From contig DASVRA010000006.1 in the NCBI GenBank assembly GCA_036388855.1, forward strand, positions 1 to 64,000: 64,000 bases of DNA, written 5' to 3'. The DNA comes from DASVRA01 sp036388855 (GTDB lineage: Bacteria; Pseudomonadota; Alphaproteobacteria; Caulobacterales; Caulobacteraceae). A model generated the notes under the pieces. The model had not been told where the DNA came from and made no database searches. It worked only from the letters and a program-made list of their open reading frames with translations. Shown here piece by piece: positions 39,467-47,508 of this stretch. The position numbers and the translations under genes were made by a program. Positions within the stretch are counted from its first letter, which is position 1. Each line of letters starts with the position of its first letter.

Positions 39467-40567
39467 TTGGGGACGGGCAAAGTCCGGGTCGGGATCGTGG
39501 GCGTGGGCAACTGCGCCTCCTCCCTGGTCCAGGGCCTCAGCTACTACCGCGAGGCCGACGGCAATGAGCCGATCCCGGGCCTGATGCACGCCGACCTCGG
39601 CGGCTACGGCATCGGCGATGTGGAGATCGCCTCCGCCTTCGACGTGAACACGCTGAAGGTCGGCCGCGACGTTGCCGAGGCCATCGTGGCCCAGCCCAAC
39701 AACACCGAGGTCTTCGCGCGTCCCGCTCACATCGGCGTCAGGGTCGAGCGGGGCCCGACTCTGGATGGCCTTGGCTATTACCTGCACGACCGTATCGACG
39801 AGTCCGACCGCCCCACCGCGCCAGTCGCCGAGGTGCTGGAGGAGACCCGAACCGAAGTGCTGGTCTCCTATCTGCCGGTGGGCTCGCAGACTGCCTCGGA
39901 GTTCTACGCGGAAGCTGCGCTCCAGGCTGGCTGCGCCTATGTCAACTGCATCCCGGTGTTCCTGGCCTCGAACCCGGAGTGGGCCCGCCGCTTCGAGCAG
40001 AACCGCCTCCCCATCGTCGGCGACGACATCAAGAGCCAGGTCGGCGCCACCATCGTCCACCGGATGCTGGCCAACCTGTTCAAGGAACGGGGCGTGCGGC
40101 TCGACCGTACCTATCAGCTGAACTTCGGCGGCAACACCGACTTCCTCAACATGCTCGAGCGCGAGCGGCTGAAGTCGAAGAAGATCTCCAAAACACAGGC
40201 CGTGACCAGCCAACTCGACGTGCCGCTGCCGGCCGAGGACATCCACATCGGCCCCTCCGACTACGTCCCCTGGCTGACCGACCGCAAATGGGCGCACATC
40301 CGGCTGGAGGGCACGGGCTTTGGCGGCACGCCGCTGAACGTCGAGGTCAAGCTGGAGGTCTGGGACAGCCCCAACTCCGCCGGCGTGGTCATCGACGCCG
40401 TGCGCTGCGCCAAGTTGGGGCTCGACCGCGGCATCGGCGGCCCGCTGGTCGGTCCCTCCAGCTACTTCATGAAATCGCCCCCGCAGCAGTTCGATGACGG
40501 CGAGGCCCGCGCGCGCACCGAGCGCTTCATCGCCGGCGACGAGCCGCCCTCGCGGCTCGATGCATGA
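39467..40567 (+). CDS. ino1: Inositol-3-phosphate synthase
   Basis: 366-aa NAD-dependent enzyme converting glucose 6-phosphate to myo-inositol 3-phosphate (also called inositol-1-phosphate synthase). N-terminal GIVGVGNCASSLVQGL, the central SYLPVGSQTASEFYAEA, GDDIKSQVGATI and NFGGNTDFLNM are characteristic of the short actinobacterial/archaeal-type enzymes. I choose the TTG at 39467 because GGGAG lies 7 bases before it and the NAD motif then begins at residue 8. It opens the plus-strand operon; the stop overlaps the phosphatase start. Confidence 0.93.
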   Translation: MGTGKVRVGIVGVGNCASSLVQGLSYYREADGNEPIPGLMHADLGGYGIGDVEIASAFDVNTLKVGRDVAEAIVAQPNNTEVFARPAHIGVRVERGPTLDGLGYYLHDRIDESDRPTAPVAEVLEETRTEVLVSYLPVGSQTASEFYAEAALQAGCAYVNCIPVFLASNPEWARRFEQNRLPIVGDDIKSQVGATIVHRMLANLFKERGVRLDRTYQLNFGGNTDFLNMLERERLKSKKISKTQAVTSQLDVPLPAEDIHIGPSDYVPWLTDRKWAHIRLEGTGFGGTPLNVEVKLEVWDSPNSAGVVIDAVRCAKLGLDRGIGGPLVGPSSYFMKSPPQQFDDGEARARTERFIAGDEPPSRLDA

Positions 40568-41160
40568 CCACGACCCTGTTCCTGGTCCGCCACGTGCCGC
40601 ACGAACTCCAGGGCAAGGTCCAGGTCGGTCGCGCGGAGGGGATCGAGCTTGGGGAATGCAATCCCGAGCGGCTCGCGGCGGTGGGACGGCGCCTTTCCGG
40701 GGAAAGCCTCGACGCCGTGCACGCTAGCCCCGTGGAGCGGGCGCAGCTGACGGCCCACGCGGTGGCGGAGCCGCACGAGGTGGAAGTGCGCACCGATCCG
40801 GACCTGAACGAACTCGACTTCGGCGACTGGACCTGCGTGGCCTTCGATGAACTGGAAGGCCGCGACGACTACCGCGCCTGGAACGAGCACCGCAGCGTCC
40901 ACCGCGCCCCGAACGGCGAGACCATGCTCGAATGCCAGGTGCGCATGGTGCGGGCGGTGGAGACGGCGCGCCGCGCCCATCCCGAGGGACGGGTGGCGCT
41001 GGTCAGCCACGGAGACCCGCTCAAGAGTCTGATCCTCTACCTGCTCGGCATGCCGCTCGACGCCTACGGCCGGTTCGACCTAGATCCGGCCTCGGTTACA
41101 ACCGCGGTCGTCGGAGACTGGGGCGCCAAGGTGCTGCGTCTGAATGAGGCCACCGCATGA
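40564..41160 (+). CDS. Histidine phosphatase family protein
   Basis: 198-aa phosphoglycerate-mutase-like protein, coupled to ino1 by an ATGA overlap. The phosphorylated His10 is in FLVRHVPHE (Val replaces the usual Gly of RHG), with SPVERAQLTA, the acidic NELDFGDW and the second His in LVSHGDPLKS. In this operon it could dephosphorylate inositol phosphate to inositol; this is an inference from position. Confidence 0.87.
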   Translation: MTTTLFLVRHVPHELQGKVQVGRAEGIELGECNPERLAAVGRRLSGESLDAVHASPVERAQLTAHAVAEPHEVEVRTDPDLNELDFGDWTCVAFDELEGRDDYRAWNEHRSVHRAPNGETMLECQVRMVRAVETARRAHPEGRVALVSHGDPLKSLILYLLGMPLDAYGRFDLDPASVTTAVVGDWGAKVLRLNEATA

Positions 41161-41921
41161 GCCTGGACCCAGAGACTATCCGCCGCCGGGTCGAGGAGCT
41201 GAAGCCCTGGTTCCACAACATGGACCTAGGCGGCGTGCAGACCGCGCCCGAGCACTTCCTGCACGACTATCCGCGCAACAAGTTCAGCCGCTTCGCCCAC
41301 GCCGTCCCCGCCGACCTCACCGGCAAGAGCGTGCTCGACATCGGCTGCAACGCCGGCTTCTACTCGATGGAGATGAAGCGCCGGGGCGCCGCGCGGGTGG
41401 TCGGCATCGACTCCGACGAGCGCTACCTCGCCCAGGCGCGGCTGGCGGCGGAGGTGAACGGCTACGAGATCGAGCTGCGCAACCTCTCCGTCTACGATGT
41501 CGGCGCGCTCGGCGAGACCTTCGACCTCGTGATCTTCATGGGCGTGCTTTACCATCTGCGTCATCCCTTGCTGGCGCTCGACCTGATCCACGAGCACGTC
41601 GCCCGGGACCTGCTGCTGTTCCAGACCCTGCAGCGAGGGTCGGAGGAGGTGGAGGGTGTCGCGGAGGACTACGACTTCAAGGAGCAGGCGCACTTCGACC
41701 GCCCCGGCTACCCGAAGATGCATTTCATCGAGCACCGCTACGCAGGCGACCCCACCAACTGGTGGGCGCCGAACGCGGCCTGCTCGGCGGCCATGCTGCG
41801 CAGTTCGGGGTTCGAGATCGTCGAGCACCCGGAGGTCGAAGTGTTCCTCTGCCGCCGGATCGAAGCGCCCTGGGGGGCGGAGCCGGCGTATCCGTCTAGA
41901 GGGTCCGAGGGGGGCGAATGA
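41157..41921 (+). CDS. SAM-dependent methyltransferase, CmoB-like fold
   Basis: 254-aa class I methyltransferase. The N-terminal WFHNMDLGGVQTAP stretch and the SAM motif VLDIGCNAGFYSMEM resemble the CmoB/Methyltransf_9 group; GVLYHLRHPLLALDLI is the post-motif II region. ATGA overlap with the phosphatase and with the glycosidase-like gene downstream. It probably methylates the product of this cluster rather than tRNA; no direct evidence. Confidence 0.86.
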   Translation: MSLDPETIRRRVEELKPWFHNMDLGGVQTAPEHFLHDYPRNKFSRFAHAVPADLTGKSVLDIGCNAGFYSMEMKRRGAARVVGIDSDERYLAQARLAAEVNGYEIELRNLSVYDVGALGETFDLVIFMGVLYHLRHPLLALDLIHEHVARDLLLFQTLQRGSEEVEGVAEDYDFKEQAHFDRPGYPKMHFIEHRYAGDPTNWWAPNAACSAAMLRSSGFEIVEHPEVEVFLCRRIEAPWGAEPAYPSRGSEGGE

Positions 41922-42859
41922 TCGAAGCGGTCAAGATCTGGAACGAGCCGAACAACAAATCCCACTGGGATCCTGAAATCGACCCGGAGTGGGACCTGTT
42001 TGCGCAGATGGCTAAGCTCGCGGGCCAGGCGGTCGCGGCGGAGAACAGCGGCGTCACCCGCGTGCTCGGCGGCATGTCCCCGATCGATCCGCACTTCATC
42101 AAAAGGCTCGACGACCGCGGCGTCCTTGATCACGTCGACGCGGTCGCGGTGCACGGCTTTCCGCTCGACTGGAACCTGTGGCCGATCCACGATTGGCCCG
42201 CCAAGATCGCCGAGATCGAGGCGGTCACCGACAAGCCGGTCTGGGTGACCGAAGTCGGCGTCTCCTCCTTCGGCGCCGAGGAGGTGCAGGCCTGGGGCCT
42301 CGCCCGCACCGCCGAACTCCTGATCGGGCGGGTCCCCCGCATCCACTGGTATTCGCTCTACGACCTGCCGCAAGACTGGGAGGCCACCACCCGGCACAAG
42401 GAGGCGGAGGGCTCGTCCTACTATCGACATTTCCATATGGGCATCCTGCGCCAGGACGGCTCGCCCAAGCCGGCGGTGGAGATCTATGCGCCGCTGGCCC
42501 AGCAGATGGGCCTGTGCCAGTGGTTCCATTACTGGGACTACCGGCTGGACGACGCAGTGGCCTGGCTGAAGCGGCTGGGGGTGCGGCACGTGCGCACCGG
42601 GCTGTCCTGGGCGGACTACTACCGCGAGGGCGCATTCTACTGGTTCGACAAGCAGATGGAGGCGCTGGCCGACTTCGACCTGACCGTCACCTTCTGCTTC
42701 ACCCCCGACCACAAGGGCATCGCCCCCCACTACACCAGCCCCCCCCAGGCGGCGGAGGAGTTCGCCGAATTCTGCGCCGAGATGGTGCGCCGGTATGGCG
42801 GGGGGTCGAAACCCGCCCGCCCGACCGCGGCGGCGCAGGCGGAAGCTGTGGAAGCCTAG
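41918..42859 (+). CDS. Glycoside-hydrolase-like protein with permuted TIM barrel
   Basis: 313-aa clan A glycosidase-like protein (beta-xylosidase type). The acid/base motif WNEPN is at residues 8-12 (Glu10), the candidate nucleophile Glu112 in WVTEVGV, and strand 8 reads IHWYSLYD (142-149). In normal clan A barrels three strands precede WNEP. Here the segment that looks like those strands, AWLKRLGVRHVRTGLSWADYY through FDLTVTFCFTPDHKG to EMVRRYGGG, lies at residues 215-296, after strand 8. This suggests a circular permutation. There is no signal peptide, so it is cytoplasmic. ATGA overlap with the methyltransferase. Confidence 0.82.
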   Translation: MIEAVKIWNEPNNKSHWDPEIDPEWDLFAQMAKLAGQAVAAENSGVTRVLGGMSPIDPHFIKRLDDRGVLDHVDAVAVHGFPLDWNLWPIHDWPAKIAEIEAVTDKPVWVTEVGVSSFGAEEVQAWGLARTAELLIGRVPRIHWYSLYDLPQDWEATTRHKEAEGSSYYRHFHMGILRQDGSPKPAVEIYAPLAQQMGLCQWFHYWDYRLDDAVAWLKRLGVRHVRTGLSWADYYREGAFYWFDKQMEALADFDLTVTFCFTPDHKGIAPHYTSPPQAAEEFAEFCAEMVRRYGGGSKPARPTAAAQAEAVEA

Positions 42860-42894
42860 GGGGAACGGCGGCCGAGCCGCGCCGTTCGGCAACC

Positions 42895-43461
42895 ATGGCC
42901 GACGACGCCCCTTCCCGACGCGGAGCCGGCCCCATGGTCCCGCCGCCGGAGCCAGGAGACATGGCCGGCGTACTCCGGCGCAACATCGAGGCGTTGGACG
43001 AGCGGCGGCGGCGGGAGGAGGCGTCGGCCGGGCTGGAGGCGAAGATCGCCCAGGCGATCACCGACTTCACCGGCTCGATGGCCTTCATCTACCTGCACCT
43101 GTTGATTGTCGTCGGATGGGTGGTGGTGAACCTCGGCTTGGTCCCAGGCGTCCCCCGCTTCGACCGAACCTTCGTGATCCTGGCGACGGCGGCCTCGGTG
43201 GAGGCGATCTTCCTGTCCACCTTCGTGCTCATCAGCCAGAACCGCATCTCCCGCGCAGCCGACCGCCGGGCCGACCTCGATCTGCAGATCGGGTTATTGG
43301 CCGAGCACGAGATCACCCGCCTGCTGGAACTGACCGCGGCTATGGCCGAGAAGCTGGGGGTGGAGGAAGCGGACCACCCGGAGCTGCACGAGCTCAAGCG
43401 TGACGTGGCGCCCGAAGCGGTGCTCGACGAACTGGAGGGGCAGGAGGGGGAGCGGGGCTGA
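42895..43461 (+). CDS. DUF1003 membrane protein
   Basis: 188 aa from the ATG at 42895 (an in-frame ATG at 42934 is an alternative). Two central membrane helices (FIYLHLLIVVGWVVVNLG and FVILATAASVEAIFLSTFVLI), followed by the family motif SQNRISRAADRRADLDLQIGLLAEHE and a charged tail. DUF1003 proteins are small inner-membrane proteins of unknown role. Confidence 0.88.
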   Translation: MADDAPSRRGAGPMVPPPEPGDMAGVLRRNIEALDERRRREEASAGLEAKIAQAITDFTGSMAFIYLHLLIVVGWVVVNLGLVPGVPRFDRTFVILATAASVEAIFLSTFVLISQNRISRAADRRADLDLQIGLLAEHEITRLLELTAAMAEKLGVEEADHPELHELKRDVAPEAVLDELEGQEGERG

Positions 43462-43487
43462 GGGGCTTGAGCCCGCGCTCAGTCTCC

Positions 43488-44246
43488 CTACAGCACCGTC
43501 AACATGCTGGCCACCAGCGGGTGACGTACGATGTCCTGCTGATCCAGCCGCACCACGGTGATCTCGTCGAGCAGCTCCAGGCGTTCGGCTATGGTCGCCA
43601 GCCCGGAGAGTTCGGGCAGCAGGTCCGACTGATGCGGGTCGCCGGTGACTACCATGGTGGAGTGCCAGCCCAGGCGCGTGAGCAGCATCTTCAGCTGCAC
43701 GTAAGTGCAGTTCTGGGCCTCGTCGATGACGACGAAGGCGTTGTTCAGGGTGCGACCGCGCATGTAGCCGACCGGAGCGATCTCGATCAGCCCCTCGGCG
43801 ATCAGGGCGCGCACGCGCTTGAGCGACAGGCGGTCGGAGAGCGCGTCGTAGAGGGGGCGCAGGTAGGGGGCGAGCTTGTCCTCCACGTCGCCAGGGAGGA
43901 AGCCGATGGACTCGCCGGCCTCGACCGCCGGGCGGGACAGGACGATGCGGCCGACCTTGCCCGCTTCCAGCGCCTCAACGGCCTTGGCGATGGCCAGGTA
44001 GGTCTTGCCGGTGCCGGCCGGGCCCAGCGCCAGCACCAGGTTGCGCAGGTCTATGGCCTCGATCAGCCGGGCCTGGCCTTCGGACTTGGCCTTGATGGTC
44101 TTCAGATAGCCCTGCTCGCGCTCGTCGTTGTGGTGGGCCAGCGGCGACCAGGCGCGCTCGATCGGCAGGCGGCGCACCTTGGCGTCCCCCTCGAAATGGG
44201 CTTCGTGGAAGTCGCCGTCTCGCCGCTTGAGCGCGCGCTTGGTCAT
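43488..44246 (-). CDS. phoH: PhoH family P-loop ATPase
   Basis: 252 aa from the ATG at 44246, which has an excellent ribosome binding site (GGAGGA). Walker A GPAGTGKT at residues 75-82, SRPAVEAGESIGFLPGD, Walker B VVIDEAQN and the sensor VVTGDPHQSDL. PhoH proteins are RNA-linked ATPases, phosphate-starvation induced in E. coli. An intrinsic terminator hairpin lies only about 25 bases before the start codon in the same direction (see findings). Confidence 0.93.
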   Translation of the reverse strand: MTKRALKRRDGDFHEAHFEGDAKVRRLPIERAWSPLAHHNDEREQGYLKTIKAKSEGQARLIEAIDLRNLVLALGPAGTGKTYLAIAKAVEALEAGKVGRIVLSRPAVEAGESIGFLPGDVEDKLAPYLRPLYDALSDRLSLKRVRALIAEGLIEIAPVGYMRGRTLNNAFVVIDEAQNCTYVQLKMLLTRLGWHSTMVVTGDPHQSDLLPELSGLATIAERLELLDEITVVRLDQQDIVRHPLVASMLTVL

Positions 44247-44599
44247 GCAGTCCTCCGTAAGGGCATGAAAAAAGGGCGCGCCGTCAGGGACGCGCCCTTC
44301 GTCGGTTGGGGCGGAAGGAGACTCGGCGGCGTGCGTGGGCGGCTGGCCCTTCGGTTGCGGATAGGGCGGCCGATGCGACCGCCGGACAGCCTTACGCGAC
44401 ACCCGTTGCTCCGCTCTGCGCCGCGGGCTGGGCCCACGGCCGCGACTGGCTTGGAGGCGGAATCGCCCCACGCGAATCGCACGACAAGGGTGATGCTAGC
44501 GTGCTTTCCCAGGTGTTAAAGCGGCGGTTCGTCGCAGTGAAACGTTTGATACGCTTCAGTGAAGCTCTTGCGAATACTTGAGCGGAACAGACGAAACCG
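44247..44599 (-). other. Non-coding 353 bp between PAS_5 gene and phoH
   Basis: No ORF here is convincing on either strand. On the minus strand it would be the phoH leader: it ends in a terminator hairpin (44268-44299) and carries a direct repeat TTCACTG (near 44540-44565) beside a possible promoter. It shows no tmRNA, SRP RNA or RNase P RNA hallmark. It may encode a small RNA or an attenuated leader. Confidence 0.5.
44268..44299 (-). terminator. Rho-independent terminator in the phoH leader
   Basis: On the minus strand AAGGGCGCG and CGCGCCCTT form a 9-bp stem around a 10-base loop and run straight into TTTTTT. It sits 22 bases upstream of the phoH ATG. Confidence 0.8.
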
Positions 44600-45148
44600 T
44601 CAGGCGATCCGGCGGCCGTCAAGGACAGCGAGCTGCAGCGAGGGCAGGCGTTCGCTGGGATCGGCGGCCCCGATGTCGGTCAACTCCAGCCGCTCCAGGG
44701 GCCGCGCGCCCAGGTGCGCGAGCGGGGTGAGCGGCTGATAGAGGCCTAGGCAGCGGTCGGGGCCGCCGGCGGTGGCGCGCAGCGGCGCGTAAAGGACTTC
44801 CAGGTCCAAGCCACGGCCGCTGGCGGTGCGGCCGCGCGCGGTGACGACGAAAGGCTGGCCCTTGCGCCGGGCGGCTTCCAGGCAGGCGGAGAGTTGCATG
44901 CGCGCCTGGGGCGCCCATAGCGCCAGGCCATCAGCGTCGCGCAGCTCGGGCCCGTGCAGGTCGGCGACCAGGCCTCCCGTCAGGCGGAAGCGCCAGTCGC
45001 CGGGGCCGCGGCGGCCGAGGATGAACACCTGCGGCAAGAGAGGCGCGAAGCCCGCGGGGTCGATGGCCGAGCGCAAGGGCGCCTCGCCCTCGCCGGCGCG
45101 GCGGCTCTTCCAATAGGCAAGCAAGCGTTCGGTGTTGGGATGGATCAT
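44600..45148 (-). CDS. PAS_5 domain protein
   Basis: 182-aa single-domain PAS protein of the PF07310 type: N-terminal helix NTERLLAYWKSRRAG, then RSAIDPAGFAPLLPQVFIL and FRLTGGLVADLHGPEL, the order seen in alphaproteobacterial PAS_5 proteins (Caulobacter MopJ belongs to this kind of single-PAS protein). A cytoplasmic signalling role is likely; no effector domain is present. It is upstream of phoH but separated by the 353-bp region. Confidence 0.82.
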   Translation of the reverse strand: MIHPNTERLLAYWKSRRAGEGEAPLRSAIDPAGFAPLLPQVFILGRRGPGDWRFRLTGGLVADLHGPELRDADGLALWAPQARMQLSACLEAARRKGQPFVVTARGRTASGRGLDLEVLYAPLRATAGGPDRCLGLYQPLTPLAHLGARPLERLELTDIGAADPSERLPSLQLAVLDGRRIA

Positions 45149-45312
45149 GACCGCCCCCTCAGGCGAGCGGCGAAACGAGGCCGCACACGCCTTGCAAGGG
45201 AAGGATCGGGCCAGCCCCTCGGTGTGCCGGATCGGGACGCGGGAGGGCCGAGGCCGTAACGGGTTCGGCGCGCTTCTTGCTTGGGGCGGGCCAGGTTGTG
45301 GGGAGTGTCCCG

Positions 45313-46179
45313 ATGTCTGTGCGTGTCAAATACGCTCTGCCGCTGGGCGCGGCGCTCGCCTTCGCCGGCTTCGTCAGCCTGGCGCCGGCCCCGGCCCTGG
45401 CTGGCGGCTACGGCGGAAGCCACGGCGGCGGAGGCGGCGGCTGCTGCGTGCCCCCGCCCCCCTGCTGCAAGCCGCCCCCCTCTCCGCCCCCTTGCTGCGG
45501 CGGCGGGCACCACATCAACATCCCCAACGTCAACGTGAACGTCGGGGCGACGGTGATCGTCAACGCCAGCGCCACCGCGGTGGGCTCGGCCTCGGCCAAC
45601 GCCAGCGCCAACGGCGGCACGACGGTGATCGGCGGCGGCGGCGGGTCGAGCGTGATCTTCTCGCCAGGCAACGTCGGCTTGATCGGCGGCCTGAACGTCG
45701 AAGGCGGAAAGAAGCGCACCGCCTATTCGGCCAAGCGCACCAAGATCAAGATCGTGGTCATCCGCGCCGTCTGCATCGACGACCGCGAGGTGCCGCACCC
45801 GGCCTCCCAGGTGACGCCGGACAAGGAGATCGCCGAGTTCTTCGAGGGCGAACTGTTCCGCTGCGTCGCGGGCGCCCGGCTGCAGATCAGCATGAGCGAT
45901 TTCCGCAGCGAGGTTTCCGACGGCGCGCCGGGCGAGACCATGAACTGCGCCAAGGGCGAAGCGCTCTACCGCGAACGGGCCGGCAAGCTGGTCTGCCGCC
46001 CGCAGACGCCGCAGCGCAACTGCTTCGAGCGCTCGTTGCTCCGTCGTTACGGCGCGGGGGTGAAGATCATCAAGATCATCGTGGAAGAGACCTACACCGC
46101 CTACAAGGAAGAGTCGGTGGAGACCGCTTCGGCGCTGAACATGACCGTGGACGGCGGCGTGGGCGGCATCGTCCACTAG
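45313..46179 (+). CDS. Secreted Cys/Pro/Gly-rich protein of unknown function
   Basis: 288 aa from the ATG at 45313; signal peptide of about 30 residues ending APALAGG. Then a Gly/His stretch, a segment with three Cys-Cys pairs between prolines (GGCCVPPPPCCKPPPSPPPCC), a low-complexity Asn/Val/Ala beta-rich segment (NIPNVNVNVGATVIVNASA) and a Gly-rich linker. The C-terminal half looks globular, with four more Cys and the EETYTAYKEESVETASALN ending. I do not recognise the family. It could be a surface or extracellular structural protein. A terminator follows. Confidence 0.75.
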   Translation: MSVRVKYALPLGAALAFAGFVSLAPAPALAGGYGGSHGGGGGGCCVPPPPCCKPPPSPPPCCGGGHHINIPNVNVNVGATVIVNASATAVGSASANASANGGTTVIGGGGGSSVIFSPGNVGLIGGLNVEGGKKRTAYSAKRTKIKIVVIRAVCIDDREVPHPASQVTPDKEIAEFFEGELFRCVAGARLQISMSDFRSEVSDGAPGETMNCAKGEALYRERAGKLVCRPQTPQRNCFERSLLRRYGAGVKIIKIIVEETYTAYKEESVETASALNMTVDGGVGGIVH

Positions 46180-46202
46180 CCTTCAGTTAATCTCCTGGGG
46201 GC

Positions 46203-46233
46203 ACGCCTCCTCCGCTACGCGGGGGAGGCGTTT
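46203..46233 (+). terminator. Rho-independent terminator after the Cys/Pro-rich gene
   Basis: ACGCCTCC at 46203-46210 pairs with GGAGGCGT at 46224-46231, with an inner CCGC/GCGG extension, followed by TTTCTC. It lies 23 bp after the stop, between convergent genes. Confidence 0.7.
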
Positions 46234-46238
46234 CTCGT

Positions 46239-47054
46239 TCAGCCGGTCGGGTCGTCCCCGGTGACTGACAGCCGGTCGAGCTCGATCACCGCCTGTCCTA
46301 GTGGCGTGTGCGCACGCACGGTCGAGATCACCAGCGGCCCATCGGCGCCCGCCTGGCCGAACACCACCCGGATCGGACGGTCGAGGCCCTGGTTGCGCTC
46401 CTTGCCGCTCTTGCGCTTGAAGCCCGCGACCTCGGAGAAGCGGGCGTCGCAGGCGATCAGGCCCTGCAGACCCAGCCGCTTCTCGCGCGCGTTCGCTACG
46501 GTCGGCTGCGGATTGGACATGCGCACGTCGTAGAGCTGCTTGCCGTCGAAGAAGCGGTAGCTCTGGCGGCATACGGTGGCGCGCGAGCCGTTCAGGGTCA
46601 TGCGCATCAGCTGGGTTAGCGGATCGGCGGCGGCGGCCTGTTGCGCCTGGGTGGCGGGGGGGTCGCCGAGGTCGAAGTAGGCGGGCGTGGCGGTCACCGC
46701 GACCTTGCCGCCGCCCTGCCAATCGACCGTGGTGCGGCGCCTGGTCTTTCCGGCCAGGTTCTGCTGGACGAAGTCGCCGGGCATCGGGCGTCCGCCGCCG
46801 ATGCGCCCCCGGCTGGAGGCGCGGGTGTCCAGCTTTCGGAACTTGGCCAGCAAGCCCGAGCTGACCATCCGGGCGGTGGAACTGTGGCTGGCTGCGCTGG
46901 CGCGCTCCTCGACGGTGATGTCCAGCACCTTGATGATCAGCCGCCCGCTGTAGCCGAGCTTCACGTGATAGCGGCCGCTCTGGGCCGGGGCGGGCGAAGC
47001 GATGGCCAGCGCCGCGGCCGCGATCGTGGCGCCCAAGGGAATGGTCATCCTCAT
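46239..47054 (-). CDS. DUF3108-like secreted protein
   Basis: 271 aa with signal peptide (MRMTIPLGATIAAAALAIASPAPAQ). The order of elements, YHVKLGYSGRLIIKVLDITVEE, later PGDFVQQNLAGKTRRRTTVDW, then a CRQSYRFFDGKQLYDVR segment, matches DUF3108-type periplasmic proteins, which share a lipid-binding beta-fold. Function unknown. Head to head with rpmB. Confidence 0.7.
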   Translation of the reverse strand: MRMTIPLGATIAAAALAIASPAPAQSGRYHVKLGYSGRLIIKVLDITVEERASAASHSSTARMVSSGLLAKFRKLDTRASSRGRIGGGRPMPGDFVQQNLAGKTRRRTTVDWQGGGKVAVTATPAYFDLGDPPATQAQQAAAADPLTQLMRMTLNGSRATVCRQSYRFFDGKQLYDVRMSNPQPTVANAREKRLGLQGLIACDARFSEVAGFKRKSGKERNQGLDRPIRVVFGQAGADGPLVISTVRAHTPLGQAVIELDRLSVTGDDPTG

Positions 47055-47118
47055 GCCCTCCCATGTAGCGATGTGACGCGCGAGGCCAAGCGGGGACGGC
47101 CGTTCGCCTCGGCAAACC

Positions 47119-47148
47119 TTGACGCCGAGCCGCCTCCCCGCCTATACG
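47119..47148 (+). promoter_or_regulatory. Candidate sigma-70 promoter of rpmB
   Basis: TTGACG at 47119-47124 and TATACG at 47143-47148, 18 bp apart, about 65 bp before the rpmB ATG. This fits a housekeeping promoter for a ribosomal protein gene; no experimental support. Confidence 0.5.
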
Positions 47149-47211
47149 CCCTCCTCCCGCGCGCGAGGCTCACCGCCCGCGCGCCGTTTTGTTTGCCGAA
47201 GGTAGGAAGCC

Positions 47212-47508
47212 ATGTCGCGGCGTTGCGAACTCACCGGCGTCGGCCCGCTCGTCGGGCACAACGTGAGCCACTCCAACATCAAGACCAAGCGCCGCTTCCT
47301 GCCGGCGCTGGCCGAGACCAGCCTGCAGTCCGAGGCGCTGGGCCAGAGCTTCCGTCTGCGCGTGACCAACAAGGCGCTGCGCACGCTCGACTTCAAGGGC
47401 GGCCTGGACGCCTACCTGACCAAGGCCAAGGACGAGGTCCTCTCCACCCGCGCGCGCAAGATCAAGAAGCAGGTCAAGGCCAAGCTGGCCGAACAGGCGC
47501 AGGCCTAA
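47212..47508 (+). CDS. rpmB: 50S ribosomal protein L28
   Basis: 98-aa protein with the L28 N-terminus MSRRCELTGVGPLVGHNVSHS, then KTKRRFLP and the RVTNKALRTLDFKGGLDAYL segment. The C-terminal extension KKQVKAKLAEQAQA is the alphaproteobacterial form. It is monocistronic and convergent with lldD, sharing 4 bases. Confidence 0.98.
   Translation: MSRRCELTGVGPLVGHNVSHSNIKTKRRFLPALAETSLQSEALGQSFRLRVTNKALRTLDFKGGLDAYLTKAKDEVLSTRARKIKKQVKAKLAEQAQA

Noticed and set aside
44247..44599. 6S RNA, tmRNA, SRP RNA or RNase P RNA
   Set aside because: None of the conserved sequence blocks of these RNAs is visible; only the terminal hairpin supports an RNA here.
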